A DNA stretch of 17,094 nt, from positions 1-17,094 of the forward strand of contig JBJEQH010000055.1 of NCBI GenBank assembly GCA_051881655.1, in the 5' to 3' direction. A program made the position numbers and the translations under genes. This DNA comes from Heritagella sp051881655 (GTDB lineage: Bacteria > Bacillota > Clostridia > Oscillospirales > Acutalibacteraceae). This document shows positions 1-10,029 of the stretch, piece by piece (within the stretch, counting starts at the first letter, position 1; each line of letters opens with the position of its first letter). The notes below the pieces were generated by a model that saw nothing but the letters and a program-made list of their open reading frames with translations, had not been told where the DNA came from and ran no database searches.

Positions 1-8
1 GTTCTTTT

Positions 9-18
9 CTCCCCTTCT
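9..18 (-). promoter_or_regulatory. Shine-Dalgarno site for a gene beginning just outside the window
   Basis: On the minus strand, immediately after the parE stop codon, the sequence reads AGAAGGGGAG followed by eight bases to the window edge. That is a purine-rich ribosome binding site at normal spacing for a start codon at or just beyond position 1. In Firmicutes parE is usually followed by parC (topoisomerase IV subunit A), so parC is the likely next gene. That identity is inference; only the binding site is visible. Confidence 0.5.
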
Positions 19-22
19 GCGT

Positions 23-2005
23 TCAGGATACATCCAGTTCATCGGTGTACAGGTACCCGTTTTCCGCAATATACTCCTTGCGCCCGGGCAGGTCGTCGCC
101 CAGCAGCAGATCAAACATCACCGCCGTGCGCTCCACATCGTCCGGCATCACCTTAATCAACCGGCGGGTTTTGGGATTCATGGTCGTCAGGCTCATCATA
201 TCCGGTTCGTTTTCACCCAGTCCTTTGGAGCGCTGCACCGTAAAGCGTTTCCCCTCCAGCTTTTTCAGGAATTCCTCCTTTTCCTCCTCTGTATAGGCAA
301 AGTAGGTATCGCTGCCGCTGGTAATCTCATACAGGGGGGATTCGGCAATGAAGACCTTCCCCTTTTCAATCAGATCGGGCGTCAGGCGGTACAGCATGGT
401 CAAAAGCAGGGTGCGGATCTGAAAGCCGTCCACATCCGCATCGGTGCACAGAATGATTTTGCTCCAGCGCAGGGCACTGAGGTCGAACGAGGAGAGATCC
501 TTATTGGCCTTCGATTTTACCTGCACGCCGCAGCCCAACACCTTCATCAGATCGACGATGACGTCGCTTTTGAAAATACGGTCCAGATCCGCCTTCAGGC
601 AGTTGAGGATCTTGCCGCGGATGGGCATAATCGCCTGAAAGTCCGGATCCCGCGCCTGCTTACAGGCGCCCAGGGCCGAGTCGCCCTCCACAATGAATAC
701 CTCGCGCCGGCTTACATCCTTGCTGCGGCAGTCCACAAACTTCGCCACCCGCGAGGTAATATCCATATTGCTCGACAGCTTCTTTTTCAGATTCAGGCGG
801 GTTTTCTCGGCATCCTCGCGGCTGCGCTTGTTGATCAGCACCTGTCCCGCGATTTTCTCGGCCTCCAGGGGGTTTTCAATAAAGTAAACCTCCAGGTTGT
901 GCCGCAGCATTTCGGTCATGGCCTCCTGAATACCCTTGTTGGTAATGGCTTTTTTCGTCTGATTCTCGTAGGAGGTCCGGTTGGAGAACGAGGACATGAC
1001 AATCACCAGGCAGTCCTCCACATCGGCAAAGGTGATCTTGCTCTCGTTCTTGTTATACTTGCTGTTTTGTTTTAAATAGGCGTCAATCTGCGCGACAAAG
1101 GCCGAGCGCACCGCCTTATCCGGCGCGCCGCCGTGCTCCAGCCAGCTGGAATTGTGGTAATATTCCGCTGCGTGTGCCCGGTTGGAAAACAGCACGGCCA
1201 CCCCGATGCGGCACTTGTACTCCGGTTTATCCGCGCGGTCGCGCACCTTTTTCTCCGTCTGCCAGAACTGCACGGTAGTCAGCGGCTCCTCCCCGGCCAG
1301 CTCGATGGCGTGATCGCGGATGCCGTTGTCATAATAAAACTGGGTTTCCTCAAAGCCGCCCTTTTCCCCTTCGCTGCGGAACAGGAACGTAACCCCGTCG
1401 TTGACCACCGCCTGACGGCGCAGCATGTCCTTATAGTACTCATCCGGCACGCGGATATCCGTGAAAACCTCCAAATCCGGCTTCCAGCGGATGCGGGTTC
1501 CGGTTTTGCGCCCGGTGTATTCCTCTTTATGCAGGCCGCCCACATTTTCGCCCTTCTCAAAATGCAGGGTGTAGTGGGCTCCGGATGTGTACACCTCGGC
1601 ATCCATATATTCCGAGGCGTACTGGGTCGCACACAGCCCCAAGCCGTTTAGTCCCAACGAGTACTCATAACTGCCGTCCTCATCGTTTTTATACTTGCCG
1701 CCGGCGTACATCTCGCAGAACACCAATTCCCAGTTATAGCGCTTTTCCACCGGATTATAGTCCACCGGAATGCCGCGGCCGAAGTCCTCCACTTCCACCG
1801 AATCGTCCCGGTAGCGGGTGATCACGATCTTTTTCCCATAACCCTCCCGGGCCTCGTCAATGGAGTTCGAGACAATCTCAAAAATCGAGTGCTCGCACCC
1901 CTCCAGCCCGTCCGATCCGAAAATGACCGCCGGGCGGCGGCGCACACGGTCCGCCCCTTTCAGCGACGTGATGCTCTCATTATTGTAAACTGGCTTTTTC
2001 GCCAT
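23..2005 (-). CDS. parE: DNA topoisomerase IV subunit B (ParE-type, divergent clostridial form)
   Basis: This is the ATPase/toprim subunit of a type IIA topoisomerase, which pairs with ParC/GyrA to decatenate or relax DNA. The chosen ATG gives 660 residues and sits 9 nt behind AGGAGG; an upstream in-frame ATG (2026) would add seven residues without a binding site. The GHKL ATPase domain shows the Mg-binding Asn in EIVSNSIDEA (about 43-52), DFGRGIP (74-80) and GLNGLG (118-123). Later come the toprim motifs EGDSALG and DADVDG, then KGLGEN and TTMNPKTRRL. Several motifs deviate from canonical GyrB/ParE: PAVIFGSDG where PGMYIGS is usual, EGDSALG for EGDSAGG, and DADVDGFQIRT for DADVDGAHIRT. Such forms are, to my knowledge, typical of a clostridial ParE branch. 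A strong hairpin separates it from ftsH, and no own promoter is evident in the 48 nt gap. ParE is preferred over GyrB because of length and divergence. Confidence 0.93.
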   Translation of the reverse strand: MAKKPVYNNESITSLKGADRVRRRPAVIFGSDGLEGCEHSIFEIVSNSIDEAREGYGKKIVITRYRDDSVEVEDFGRGIPVDYNPVEKRYNWELVFCEMYAGGKYKNDEDGSYEYSLGLNGLGLCATQYASEYMDAEVYTSGAHYTLHFEKGENVGGLHKEEYTGRKTGTRIRWKPDLEVFTDIRVPDEYYKDMLRRQAVVNDGVTFLFRSEGEKGGFEETQFYYDNGIRDHAIELAGEEPLTTVQFWQTEKKVRDRADKPEYKCRIGVAVLFSNRAHAAEYYHNSSWLEHGGAPDKAVRSAFVAQIDAYLKQNSKYNKNESKITFADVEDCLVIVMSSFSNRTSYENQTKKAITNKGIQEAMTEMLRHNLEVYFIENPLEAEKIAGQVLINKRSREDAEKTRLNLKKKLSSNMDITSRVAKFVDCRSKDVSRREVFIVEGDSALGACKQARDPDFQAIMPIRGKILNCLKADLDRIFKSDVIVDLMKVLGCGVQVKSKANKDLSSFDLSALRWSKIILCTDADVDGFQIRTLLLTMLYRLTPDLIEKGKVFIAESPLYEITSGSDTYFAYTEEEKEEFLKKLEGKRFTVQRSKGLGENEPDMMSLTTMNPKTRRLIKVMPDDVERTAVMFDLLLGDDLPGRKEYIAENGYLYTDELDVS

Positions 2006-2052
2006 GGTTGGATTCCTCCTCTGCACAATCGGTCCCCTCTGGAAAACGCACG

Positions 2053-2086
2053 AAAAGGGAATGCCTTGCGAAAAGCATTCCCTTTT
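2053..2086 (-). terminator. Rho-independent terminator after ftsH
   Basis: A perfect 12-bp stem, AAAAGGGAATGC against GCATTCCCTTTT, encloses a 10-nt loop. It lies 28 nt downstream of the ftsH stop on the minus strand. The right arm ends in TTTT, followed by CG, so the U-tract is short. It is the natural end of the long minus-strand operon, but no promoter is obvious between it and parE, so partial readthrough is likely. Confidence 0.7.
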
Positions 2087-2114
2087 GCCTCTCCAAAAGG
2101 TGTGTTCAGCCGGT

Positions 2115-4028
<1,914 letters not shown>

Positions 4029-4065
4029 GAGAAAAATCACTCCTTTTCTGGGTTTGGGGTAGGGG

Positions 4066-4626
4066 TTAGCCGCCGTATACCTCCGGCTTTAACACACCGA
4101 TAAACGGCAGATTGCGGTACTTTTCATCATAATCAAGGCCATAGCCTACAATGAACTCATTGGGAACCAGGCCGCCCACATAGTCGGCGGCAATCGGCGC
4201 CTCGCGGCGGTCGGGCTTATCAAAAAGCGCACAGATTTTCACGCTTTTGGGATGGCGCGACAGCAGCATCTGGCGTAAGTAGAAAAGGGTTTTTCCACTG
4301 TCGAGAATATCCTCGACAATCAGCAGATCGTACCCCTCCAGATTGATATCCAGATCCTTGGTGATTTTCACCACACCGCTGGATTTGGTGCCGGAGCCGT
4401 AGCTGCTGACCGCCATAAAGTCAATGCGGGCCGGAATGGTGATGGCGCGCATCAAATCGGCCATAAACATGACGGATCCCTTGAGAACACTGACCATCAG
4501 AAGATTTTTCCCCTCATAGTCGCGGCTGATCTGCGCGCCGACCCGGGCGACCATCTCATGAAGCTCCTCCTCCGAGAGGATAATCCGTTCGATATCCGGC
4601 ATCATTCTATTTTCGCTGTAGTTCAT
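4066..4626 (-). CDS. hpt: Hypoxanthine-guanine phosphoribosyltransferase
   Basis: This cytosolic purine-salvage enzyme transfers the phosphoribosyl group of PRPP to hypoxanthine or guanine, giving IMP or GMP. The 186-residue length is typical. The PRPP-binding loop is clear as VEDILDSGKT (104-113), with the two acidic residues followed by the GKT turn. A flexible-loop region SSYGSGT (74-80) and a C-terminal purine-binding segment FIVGYGLDYDEKYRNLP (158-174) complete the fold. The ATG has AGGAGG 7 nt upstream. It starts 24 nt after the tilS stop and precedes ftsH; tilS, hpt (hprT) and ftsH are adjacent in many Firmicutes. Nothing is unusual except a slightly long N-terminus (MNYSENRMMP) before the fold begins. 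Confidence 0.96.
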   Translation of the reverse strand: MNYSENRMMPDIERIILSEEELHEMVARVGAQISRDYEGKNLLMVSVLKGSVMFMADLMRAITIPARIDFMAVSSYGSGTKSSGVVKITKDLDINLEGYDLLIVEDILDSGKTLFYLRQMLLSRHPKSVKICALFDKPDRREAPIAADYVGGLVPNEFIVGYGLDYDEKYRNLPFIGVLKPEVYGG

Positions 4627-4650
4627 TGTGCAGCCTCCTGTATTTTCTGC

Positions 4651-6021
4651 TTACTTCTCTGTATCCATCCCTGCGGGGACAAGCACCCCGGCCACGGCCG
4701 TTTTCTCCGTTACCCGGCAGAAATCCGCCGTACCCAGCCCCTGTACCCAGAGAATCCGGTCCCCGCTGCACAAAATGGCAAGCCGGTCCCGTTCCTCCCG
4801 GGGGATTCCCGTTTCGCTCAGCCAGCGGTTCAGCGGCTTTTCCGTTTTGCCCATGGGGCAAAACCGGTCGCCGGGCCTGCGGCTGCGCAAAATCAAGTCT
4901 TCTGCTATTGTAGCATAGTCAAACCCATTATTGAATAACAAATTGTGAAATTTTTTTCCGTTTCCTGTTTCCGGTAAAGCAATGCGCCGGCAGAAAAAAC
5001 AGCGCCCGTCCGGCAGAGAGAAACATCCGTCTTCCCCTTTTTTTGCCCGGAAGGGAACCGAAGGGGCGGGCCGGTAAAAGCGGGCGGTACCCCCGTCACA
5101 GCAAAAGCACCACCGGCCGGGAAACGGGACGCTGCCTGCTCCCTGCCGGATACAGGCAGCGGCCTGCCACAAATGCTTCTCCTCCGGCATTGTTTCGGTC
5201 TTTTCCCGGAACATACGGGAAAGGCAGCGCAGCAGAAGGGCCTCGTCCAGCACGGCCAGCGCCTGTACCCGATAGCCAAACGCCGTGCGGGCCCCGTCCA
5301 GTGCCTCCCGGGTCAGTCGGGAGAGAAAGGCATCCTCCCGGCGCAGCTGACGGCTGACCCGCCCGAAGGCCGCCTCTGCCTGGGGGTTCAATTCGCGCAG
5401 GACCGGAACCGCATGGAGGCGGATCCGGTTGCGGGCATACAGCGGCGAGAGGTTGGTCGTATCCACGCAGAAGGCCAGCCCCTGCTCCCGGCAGTAGTCC
5501 TCCACCTCCTGCCGGGTTACCTCCAGCAGCGGGCGGATGATCTTCCCCCTTTTCGGGCGCATCCCCGCCAGTGCCCCCGCCGAGCAGCCCCGAGCCATAT
5601 GCATCAGCATGGTCTCCATCTGATCCGACAGGGTATGGGCCACCGCAATGCGGTCCTGCGGGTTTTCGGCCAGCTGCGAAAAAATCCGGTAGCGAAAACG
5701 GCGGCCGCATTCCTCCAGCCCTTCGCCGGAGGCAGCGGCCTCCTTCTCAATATTCACATGATAAACCCGCAGGGGAAGCCCTCCCTCCCGGCAAAAGGCG
5801 CGCACAAACGCTTCGTCCCTGTCCGCCTCTTCCCCGCGAAGGCCGTGGTGCACATGCACGCATACCAGGCGGTTCTCTTTTTCCCGCAGGTACACCTGCA
5901 GGAAATGGGTCAGGGCCACCGAATCCGCCCCGCCCGACAGCCCCACCACCACGGTGCCCTGCGGGGGGAGCAACTGCTCTTTTTCCATCAGCGCCGCCGC
6001 TTTTTCCGCCAGATTACTCAT
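4651..6021 (-). CDS. tilS: tRNA(Ile)-lysidine synthetase
   Basis: TilS converts C34 of the tRNA-Ile(CAU) anticodon to lysidine, using ATP and lysine, so that AUA is read as isoleucine. The PP-loop ATP pyrophosphatase motif SGGADS is at 29-34, followed by VHVHHGLRG and by a conserved segment around CVDTTNLSPLYARNRIR. The C-terminal third (RRPGDRFCPMGKTEKPLNRWLSETGIP) matches the TilS C-terminal domain. The protein has 456 residues, within the family range. The reading frame is open far upstream, inside dnaB, but the true start is the ATG at 6021, with AGGAGG 9 nt upstream and the peptide MSNLAEKAA. This start overlaps the dnaB stop by 8 nt, implying translational coupling to the helicase gene. 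Confidence 0.95.
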   Translation of the reverse strand: MSNLAEKAAALMEKEQLLPPQGTVVVGLSGGADSVALTHFLQVYLREKENRLVCVHVHHGLRGEEADRDEAFVRAFCREGGLPLRVYHVNIEKEAAASGEGLEECGRRFRYRIFSQLAENPQDRIAVAHTLSDQMETMLMHMARGCSAGALAGMRPKRGKIIRPLLEVTRQEVEDYCREQGLAFCVDTTNLSPLYARNRIRLHAVPVLRELNPQAEAAFGRVSRQLRREDAFLSRLTREALDGARTAFGYRVQALAVLDEALLLRCLSRMFREKTETMPEEKHLWQAAACIRQGAGSVPFPGRWCFCCDGGTARFYRPAPSVPFRAKKGEDGCFSLPDGRCFFCRRIALPETGNGKKFHNLLFNNGFDYATIAEDLILRSRRPGDRFCPMGKTEKPLNRWLSETGIPREERDRLAILCSGDRILWVQGLGTADFCRVTEKTAVAGVLVPAGMDTEK

Positions 6022-7396
6022 GGCGGAACACCTCCTGGGACGTAAAGCGCATAAACTCGCCCTGCCAGTGCAGCGGGACCGTGCGGGTTTCGCCATGGCG
6101 GTTTTTGGCGATGATGCACTCGGCACTGTTGCGGTCGGCCTCTTCGCTGGGGGCGCCGCCCTCGTTGCTGTAATAATCCTCGCGGTACAAAAACAGGACG
6201 ATATCCGCATCCTGCTCGATGGAGCCGGAATCCCGCAGGTCCGACAGAACCGGCCGGTGCTCGGTCCGCTTTTCACTGGCACGGGCCAGCTGCGACAGTG
6301 TGATCACCGGCACATTCAGCTCTTTGGCCATAATTTTCAGGTTCCGCGTAATGGCGGAAATTTCCTGCACACGGTTTTCCGCCGAATTGCCCATCAGCTG
6401 CAGATAGTCGATCACAATCAGATCCACATCCTTCAGCCGCCGCACCTTTGATTTCATCTCGGCCACCGAGATGGTGGGGTTATCATCCAGATAAATCTCC
6501 GCTTTTCCCAGAATGTCCCCGGCCTCAATCAGGCGGGCCCATTCCGCATCGTCCAGTTCACCGGTGCGCAGCTTCACCCCGCCCACCTGCGCCTCTGTGG
6601 AGAGAAGACGGGAGGCAAGCTGCTCCCGGCCCATTTCCAGTGAAAAGAAGGCTACACGCTTGCGGCTTTTCACCGCCACGTTGCGGGCGATATTCAGAGC
6701 AAAGCTGGTTTTGCCCATACCGGGCCGGGCCGCCAGAATAATCAGATCCGACCGGTTCAGGCCCGTAATGGTGCGGTCCAGCTCGCCGATGCCCGTGGGA
6801 ATCCCGCGGTACAGATCCCGGTCCTCGCTGTTGAGCCTGTCCAGATGCTCGAATGTGTCCAGAATCACCTCGTTCAGGCGCTGCAGACCCTGCATATTCT
6901 TACCGCGGCGGATATCGAATATGCGCTGCTCGGCCGAATCCAGCAGGGTGGCCGCATCGGCGCCGCCGGAAACCGAGTCATCCAGAATGCCCCGGGCCGT
7001 CAGCATCAGCTGGCGCACATCAAACCGGTCGCGCACAATATGGGCATAGCTCTCCACATTGCCGATCGAGGGGACAAACTGTGCCAGCTGCATCAGATAT
7101 ACCCGCCCATCGGCCGCCTCGAAATCAGGATTTTCCTTCAGCGCCTCCAGCACCGTGACAAAGTCCACCGGCTTGCCCCCGGTGAACAGGGTGAGCATCG
7201 CTTCGTAAATCATGCGGTTGTTCACCTGATAGAAATACTCGCTGCGCGGCAGAATCTCGGTGACCCGGTCCAGGCAGGAGGAATCCAGCAGCACGGCGCC
7301 CAGCACCGACTGCTCCGCTTCACTGCTGAACGGCAGGGAAAGGCCCGGTACGGCCTGGGTCTCCATAGAACTGCGGGGGGTAAGGCTGTCCGCCAT
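6014..7396 (-). CDS. dnaB: Replicative DNA helicase DnaB
   Basis: This is the hexameric replication-fork helicase (called DnaC in Bacillus subtilis). The 460 residues include an N-terminal domain opening LPFSSEAEQSVLGAVL (21-36), as in other DnaB proteins, and a RecA-fold motor domain. The motor has Walker A ARPGMGKT (223-230), FFSLEM (250-255) with its conserved acidic residue, Walker B LIVIDYLQLM (326-335), and an arginine-rich end motif KNRHGETRTV (431-440). Two ATGs lie six bases apart: the first (7402) is only 3-4 nt from the AAAGGAGG site, while the second (7396) is 9 nt away and is chosen. It follows rplI, as in many Firmicutes, with a hairpin between them. It overlaps tilS at its 3' end. 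I see no intein or insertion. Confidence 0.97.
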   Translation of the reverse strand: MADSLTPRSSMETQAVPGLSLPFSSEAEQSVLGAVLLDSSCLDRVTEILPRSEYFYQVNNRMIYEAMLTLFTGGKPVDFVTVLEALKENPDFEAADGRVYLMQLAQFVPSIGNVESYAHIVRDRFDVRQLMLTARGILDDSVSGGADAATLLDSAEQRIFDIRRGKNMQGLQRLNEVILDTFEHLDRLNSEDRDLYRGIPTGIGELDRTITGLNRSDLIILAARPGMGKTSFALNIARNVAVKSRKRVAFFSLEMGREQLASRLLSTEAQVGGVKLRTGELDDAEWARLIEAGDILGKAEIYLDDNPTISVAEMKSKVRRLKDVDLIVIDYLQLMGNSAENRVQEISAITRNLKIMAKELNVPVITLSQLARASEKRTEHRPVLSDLRDSGSIEQDADIVLFLYREDYYSNEGGAPSEEADRNSAECIIAKNRHGETRTVPLHWQGEFMRFTSQEVFRHE

Positions 7397-7436
7397 GGTC
7401 ATGCTCCTCCTTTACATCGCGGTGGTTTTGGGAAGG

Positions 7437-7469
7437 AAAAGGATCCCCATCCGGGGATCCTCTTTTTTC
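7437..7469 (-). terminator. Terminator-like hairpin between rplI and dnaB
   Basis: GGATCCCC and GGGGATCC form a perfect 8-bp GC-rich stem around a 4-nt loop (7441-7460). On the minus strand it is preceded by GAAAAAAGA and followed by TTTTCC, so it begins immediately after the rplI stop and resembles an intrinsic terminator or attenuator. The T-run is actually better on the plus strand, but no gene is read in that direction here. It would lower dnaB-tilS-hpt-ftsH expression relative to rnj-gdpP-rplI. Confidence 0.55.
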
Positions 7470-7919
7470 TCACGCCTGCTCGGATACCACGGCGTAAATT
7501 TTCGCCGAAATTCCGGTGTACAGCTTGACTTCGCACTCGAACGTGCCGAAGGACTTGATATCCGCAGAAAGGCTGATCTTCCGCTTGTCCACTTCCACGC
7601 CGTACTGCTGCCGCAGCGCCTCGGCGATTTCCTTCGCCGTTACCGAACCGAACAGCTTGTCTCCCTTGCCGGCCTTGGCCGTCAGCTTCACGCTCTTCCC
7701 TTCCAGCGCGGCCGCTGTTTTCCGGGCAGCCTCCTCCTCGGTCTTTTTCTTAAACGCCTGGGCCTCCTGGGCATTTTTCAGTTCATTCAGCGCCTGGGCA
7801 CTGGCCTCTTTGGCGAGTTTCTTGGGGAACAGAAAATTGCGGGCATAGCCGTCGTTCACATTGACCAGCTCTCCCTTTTTCCCCGTACCTTTTACGTCAT
7901 TGAGCAGAATTACTTTCAT
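7470..7919 (-). CDS. rplI: 50S ribosomal protein L9
   Basis: L9 binds 23S rRNA at the base of the L1 stalk and helps maintain reading frame. The 149 residues match the family length. The N-terminal RNA-binding domain carries the diagnostic segment MKVILLNDVKGTGKKGE followed by VNVNDGYARNFLFP (about 19-32). A long Lys/Glu/Ala-rich connecting helix (about 40-75) follows, then the C-terminal domain with KLFGSVTAKEIAEAL. A purine-rich ribosome binding site (GGGAGAGG) lies 7 nt upstream of the ATG. It sits between gdpP and dnaB, an order seen in B. subtilis (gdpP-rplI-dnaC), and a hairpin follows its stop codon directly. Confidence 0.97.
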   Translation of the reverse strand: MKVILLNDVKGTGKKGELVNVNDGYARNFLFPKKLAKEASAQALNELKNAQEAQAFKKKTEEEAARKTAAALEGKSVKLTAKAGKGDKLFGSVTAKEIAEALRQQYGVEVDKRKISLSADIKSFGTFECEVKLYTGISAKIYAVVSEQA

Positions 7920-7964
7920 AGAAGATCCTCTCCCTTTCTTTCAGTCAGCCATCAAACGGGAATC

Positions 7965-7983
7965 CCCCGGGGCTGAGCCGGGG
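7965..7983 (-). repeat. GC-rich hairpin in the gdpP-rplI gap
   Basis: CCCCGG and CCGGGG enclose a 7-nt loop in the 85-nt gap between the gdpP stop and rplI start. There is no T-run after it on the minus strand, so it is unlikely to terminate transcription. It may stabilise or mark a processing point in the mRNA upstream of the highly expressed ribosomal protein gene; that role is inference. Confidence 0.35.
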
Positions 7984-8004
7984 ACCGTATCATTTACAGC
8001 CATT

Positions 8005-9990
8005 TCAGTCCTTGCGCCGGGCATCCGCCTGCGCCAGGTTTTCATCCAGCACGCGCTTTAATTCCGCTTTCACCTGGGCCAGGCTCATATCGCGCAGCTG
8101 CGTGGCCGCCATGGTCATATGGCCGCCGCCGCCCATTTTTTCCATAATCACCTGTACGTTGATATCCCCCAGGGAACGGGCCGACACATTCAGCTCGCGC
8201 CCGGCGGGGAAAATCACGAACGAAGCGCACACCCCCTGGATGGCCAGCAGCTCGTCGGCCGCCTGGGCCGCGGTAACCCGCAGATCCGGCAGAGCCTCCT
8301 CGCAGCAGGTAATCGCACATTCCTTGTAGATCTCGGCATTGGAGACCAGGCGGGTTTTCGTCTTATAGCTGTCGATATTGCTGGCGAACATGCGCTTAAC
8401 CTCCACCGTGTCGGCTCCGCGCCGGCGCAGATACGCCGAAGCCTCGAAGGTGCGCACGCCGGTTTTCAGCACAAAATTCTTGGTATCCAGTACAATGCCG
8501 GCCATCAGGGCTTCGGCCTCCACCTGGGTCAGATGCGAGCCGCTGCCCATATACTGGCACAGTTCCGTGACCATCTCGGACGCGGAAGAGGCATAGGGCT
8601 CCAGATAGAAAACCACCGCATTGTCGATATGGCGCACCATCATGCGGTGGTGGTCAATCACCACGACCTTCGGGGCGGCATGCAGCAGATCCGGGCTCTC
8701 GACAAAGGTGGGGGAATGGGTATCCACCACAATCATCAGGGACCGGCCGGTCATCATGGGCATGGCCTCTTCGGGCTCGAGGAAAATCCGGCGGTCGGGG
8801 TTTGCTTTCTCCAGATTCTCCACAATGGGGGTGGCCAGGGTCTGATCCCGGCGCATGACAATATACCCCTGGCAGCGGCACGCTTTGGTCACCGTGCTCC
8901 ACATACCGACAGCCGCACCCATGCAGTCCAAGTCACCAAAACGGTGACCCATAATAAACACCGTGTCACTCTGTCGGATCTGATCCGACAGAGTAGCTGC
9001 AATGACGCGGGTACGCACTTTGTCGCGCTTCTCCACGCCTTTGGAAAGGCCGCCGAAAAACTCATATGTATCGTTTTTCTGCTTAACCGCCACCTGGTCA
9101 CCGCCGCGGCCCAGCGCCATCTCCAGCGCCTGGCGGGCCCAGTGCTCACTTTCCGCCAGGGTCAGGGCACCGCGGCCGATGCCCACCGAGATTGTAGCGC
9201 TGCGGTTCTCCGTCGAGCGGATGCGCCGCACCTCGTCCAGCACCTCAAAGCGCTTTTCCTTGGCCGCCGCCACATGGGCCTCGTCCGTCATCATCACATA
9301 ACGGTCTCCGCCGCTCATCCGCTTGAGGAAGCCGCCCATATCCACCGCCCACCGGCGCAGCACCGCCTCAACCTCCGAGGCGATCCGGGCATCCTCGATA
9401 CCCGTGTTGTCGTTGCTCAATTCCGAGCGGTTATCAAACGCCAGCATGCACACGCAGGGCCGGCGGTCGTTAAATTCGCGGTTAATCGCTTTGTAATAGG
9501 TATCATCCACGAAATACAGCACATATCCGTGCCGCGTTTTCAGGGCATAAACCGTAAACTCCCGGCTGCCGCAGCGCACCGAGGTCCCGTTGTCCTCGCA
9601 CACCTGGCGCAGGGTTTTGGGGTACAGAAAGCGCATGATATTATCGCCCCATACCGCCCGGCGGTTGCTCACATCCTTTAAAAAGGCCTTGTTGGCCCAC
9701 ACCAGGTCCCCCTCCTCGCCGGTTACGGTCACCGGCATGGAAAAATTCTCCAGCGCTGTGTACTCCTCCGCCGTCAACACATTCTGCGCGGCCTTCATGG
9801 CCGAGCTGACGTGGCTGCGGAACTGATGCTCGCTGACCAGTACGACCACCACCGAGATCACACACAGCGAAAGATTCACACTGAAAAGCACCAGATCATA
9901 CTGCAGACTGTATAGTGCCGACAGCAGCATGGCAACTGACAGCGCCAGATAAACCGGGGATGATACCCATACTTTGCGACGAACCTTCAA
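8005..9990 (-). CDS. gdpP: Cyclic-di-AMP phosphodiesterase GdpP (YybT family)
   Basis: This membrane protein hydrolyses c-di-AMP to pApA and so tunes potassium/osmotic and cell-wall homeostasis. Domain order fits GdpP: two N-terminal membrane helices (about 12-30 and 32-53), a PAS-like region (about 75-165), a degenerate GGDEF domain (about 178-300, with SGGDRY at 226-231 in place of GGDEF), and a DHH-DHHA1 phosphodiesterase module. The latter shows GHRFGDLDCMG (348-358), VDTH (422-425), IDHHR (445-449) and GGGGH (620-624). The predicted length is 661 residues, as expected. Both candidate starts are TTG; the one at 9990 lies 8 nt from AGGAG, whereas the upstream one (9996) is only 2 nt from it. 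It begins 39 nt after the rnj stop and precedes rplI, as in B. subtilis. Confidence 0.95.
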   Translation of the reverse strand: MKVRRKVWVSSPVYLALSVAMLLSALYSLQYDLVLFSVNLSLCVISVVVVLVSEHQFRSHVSSAMKAAQNVLTAEEYTALENFSMPVTVTGEEGDLVWANKAFLKDVSNRRAVWGDNIMRFLYPKTLRQVCEDNGTSVRCGSREFTVYALKTRHGYVLYFVDDTYYKAINREFNDRRPCVCMLAFDNRSELSNDNTGIEDARIASEVEAVLRRWAVDMGGFLKRMSGGDRYVMMTDEAHVAAAKEKRFEVLDEVRRIRSTENRSATISVGIGRGALTLAESEHWARQALEMALGRGGDQVAVKQKNDTYEFFGGLSKGVEKRDKVRTRVIAATLSDQIRQSDTVFIMGHRFGDLDCMGAAVGMWSTVTKACRCQGYIVMRRDQTLATPIVENLEKANPDRRIFLEPEEAMPMMTGRSLMIVVDTHSPTFVESPDLLHAAPKVVVIDHHRMMVRHIDNAVVFYLEPYASSASEMVTELCQYMGSGSHLTQVEAEALMAGIVLDTKNFVLKTGVRTFEASAYLRRRGADTVEVKRMFASNIDSYKTKTRLVSNAEIYKECAITCCEEALPDLRVTAAQAADELLAIQGVCASFVIFPAGRELNVSARSLGDINVQVIMEKMGGGGHMTMAATQLRDMSLAQVKAELKRVLDENLAQADARRKD

Positions 9991-10029
9991 TGTCAACGCT
10001 CCTTTTACGGGGTTAAACAGCTCTCTCTG

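Noticed and set aside
9972..9996. TTGACA at the very start of gdpP as a promoter -35 box
   Set aside because: No acceptable -10 box lies 16-18 bp downstream, and the bases are better explained as two alternative TTG start codons behind AAAGGAG.
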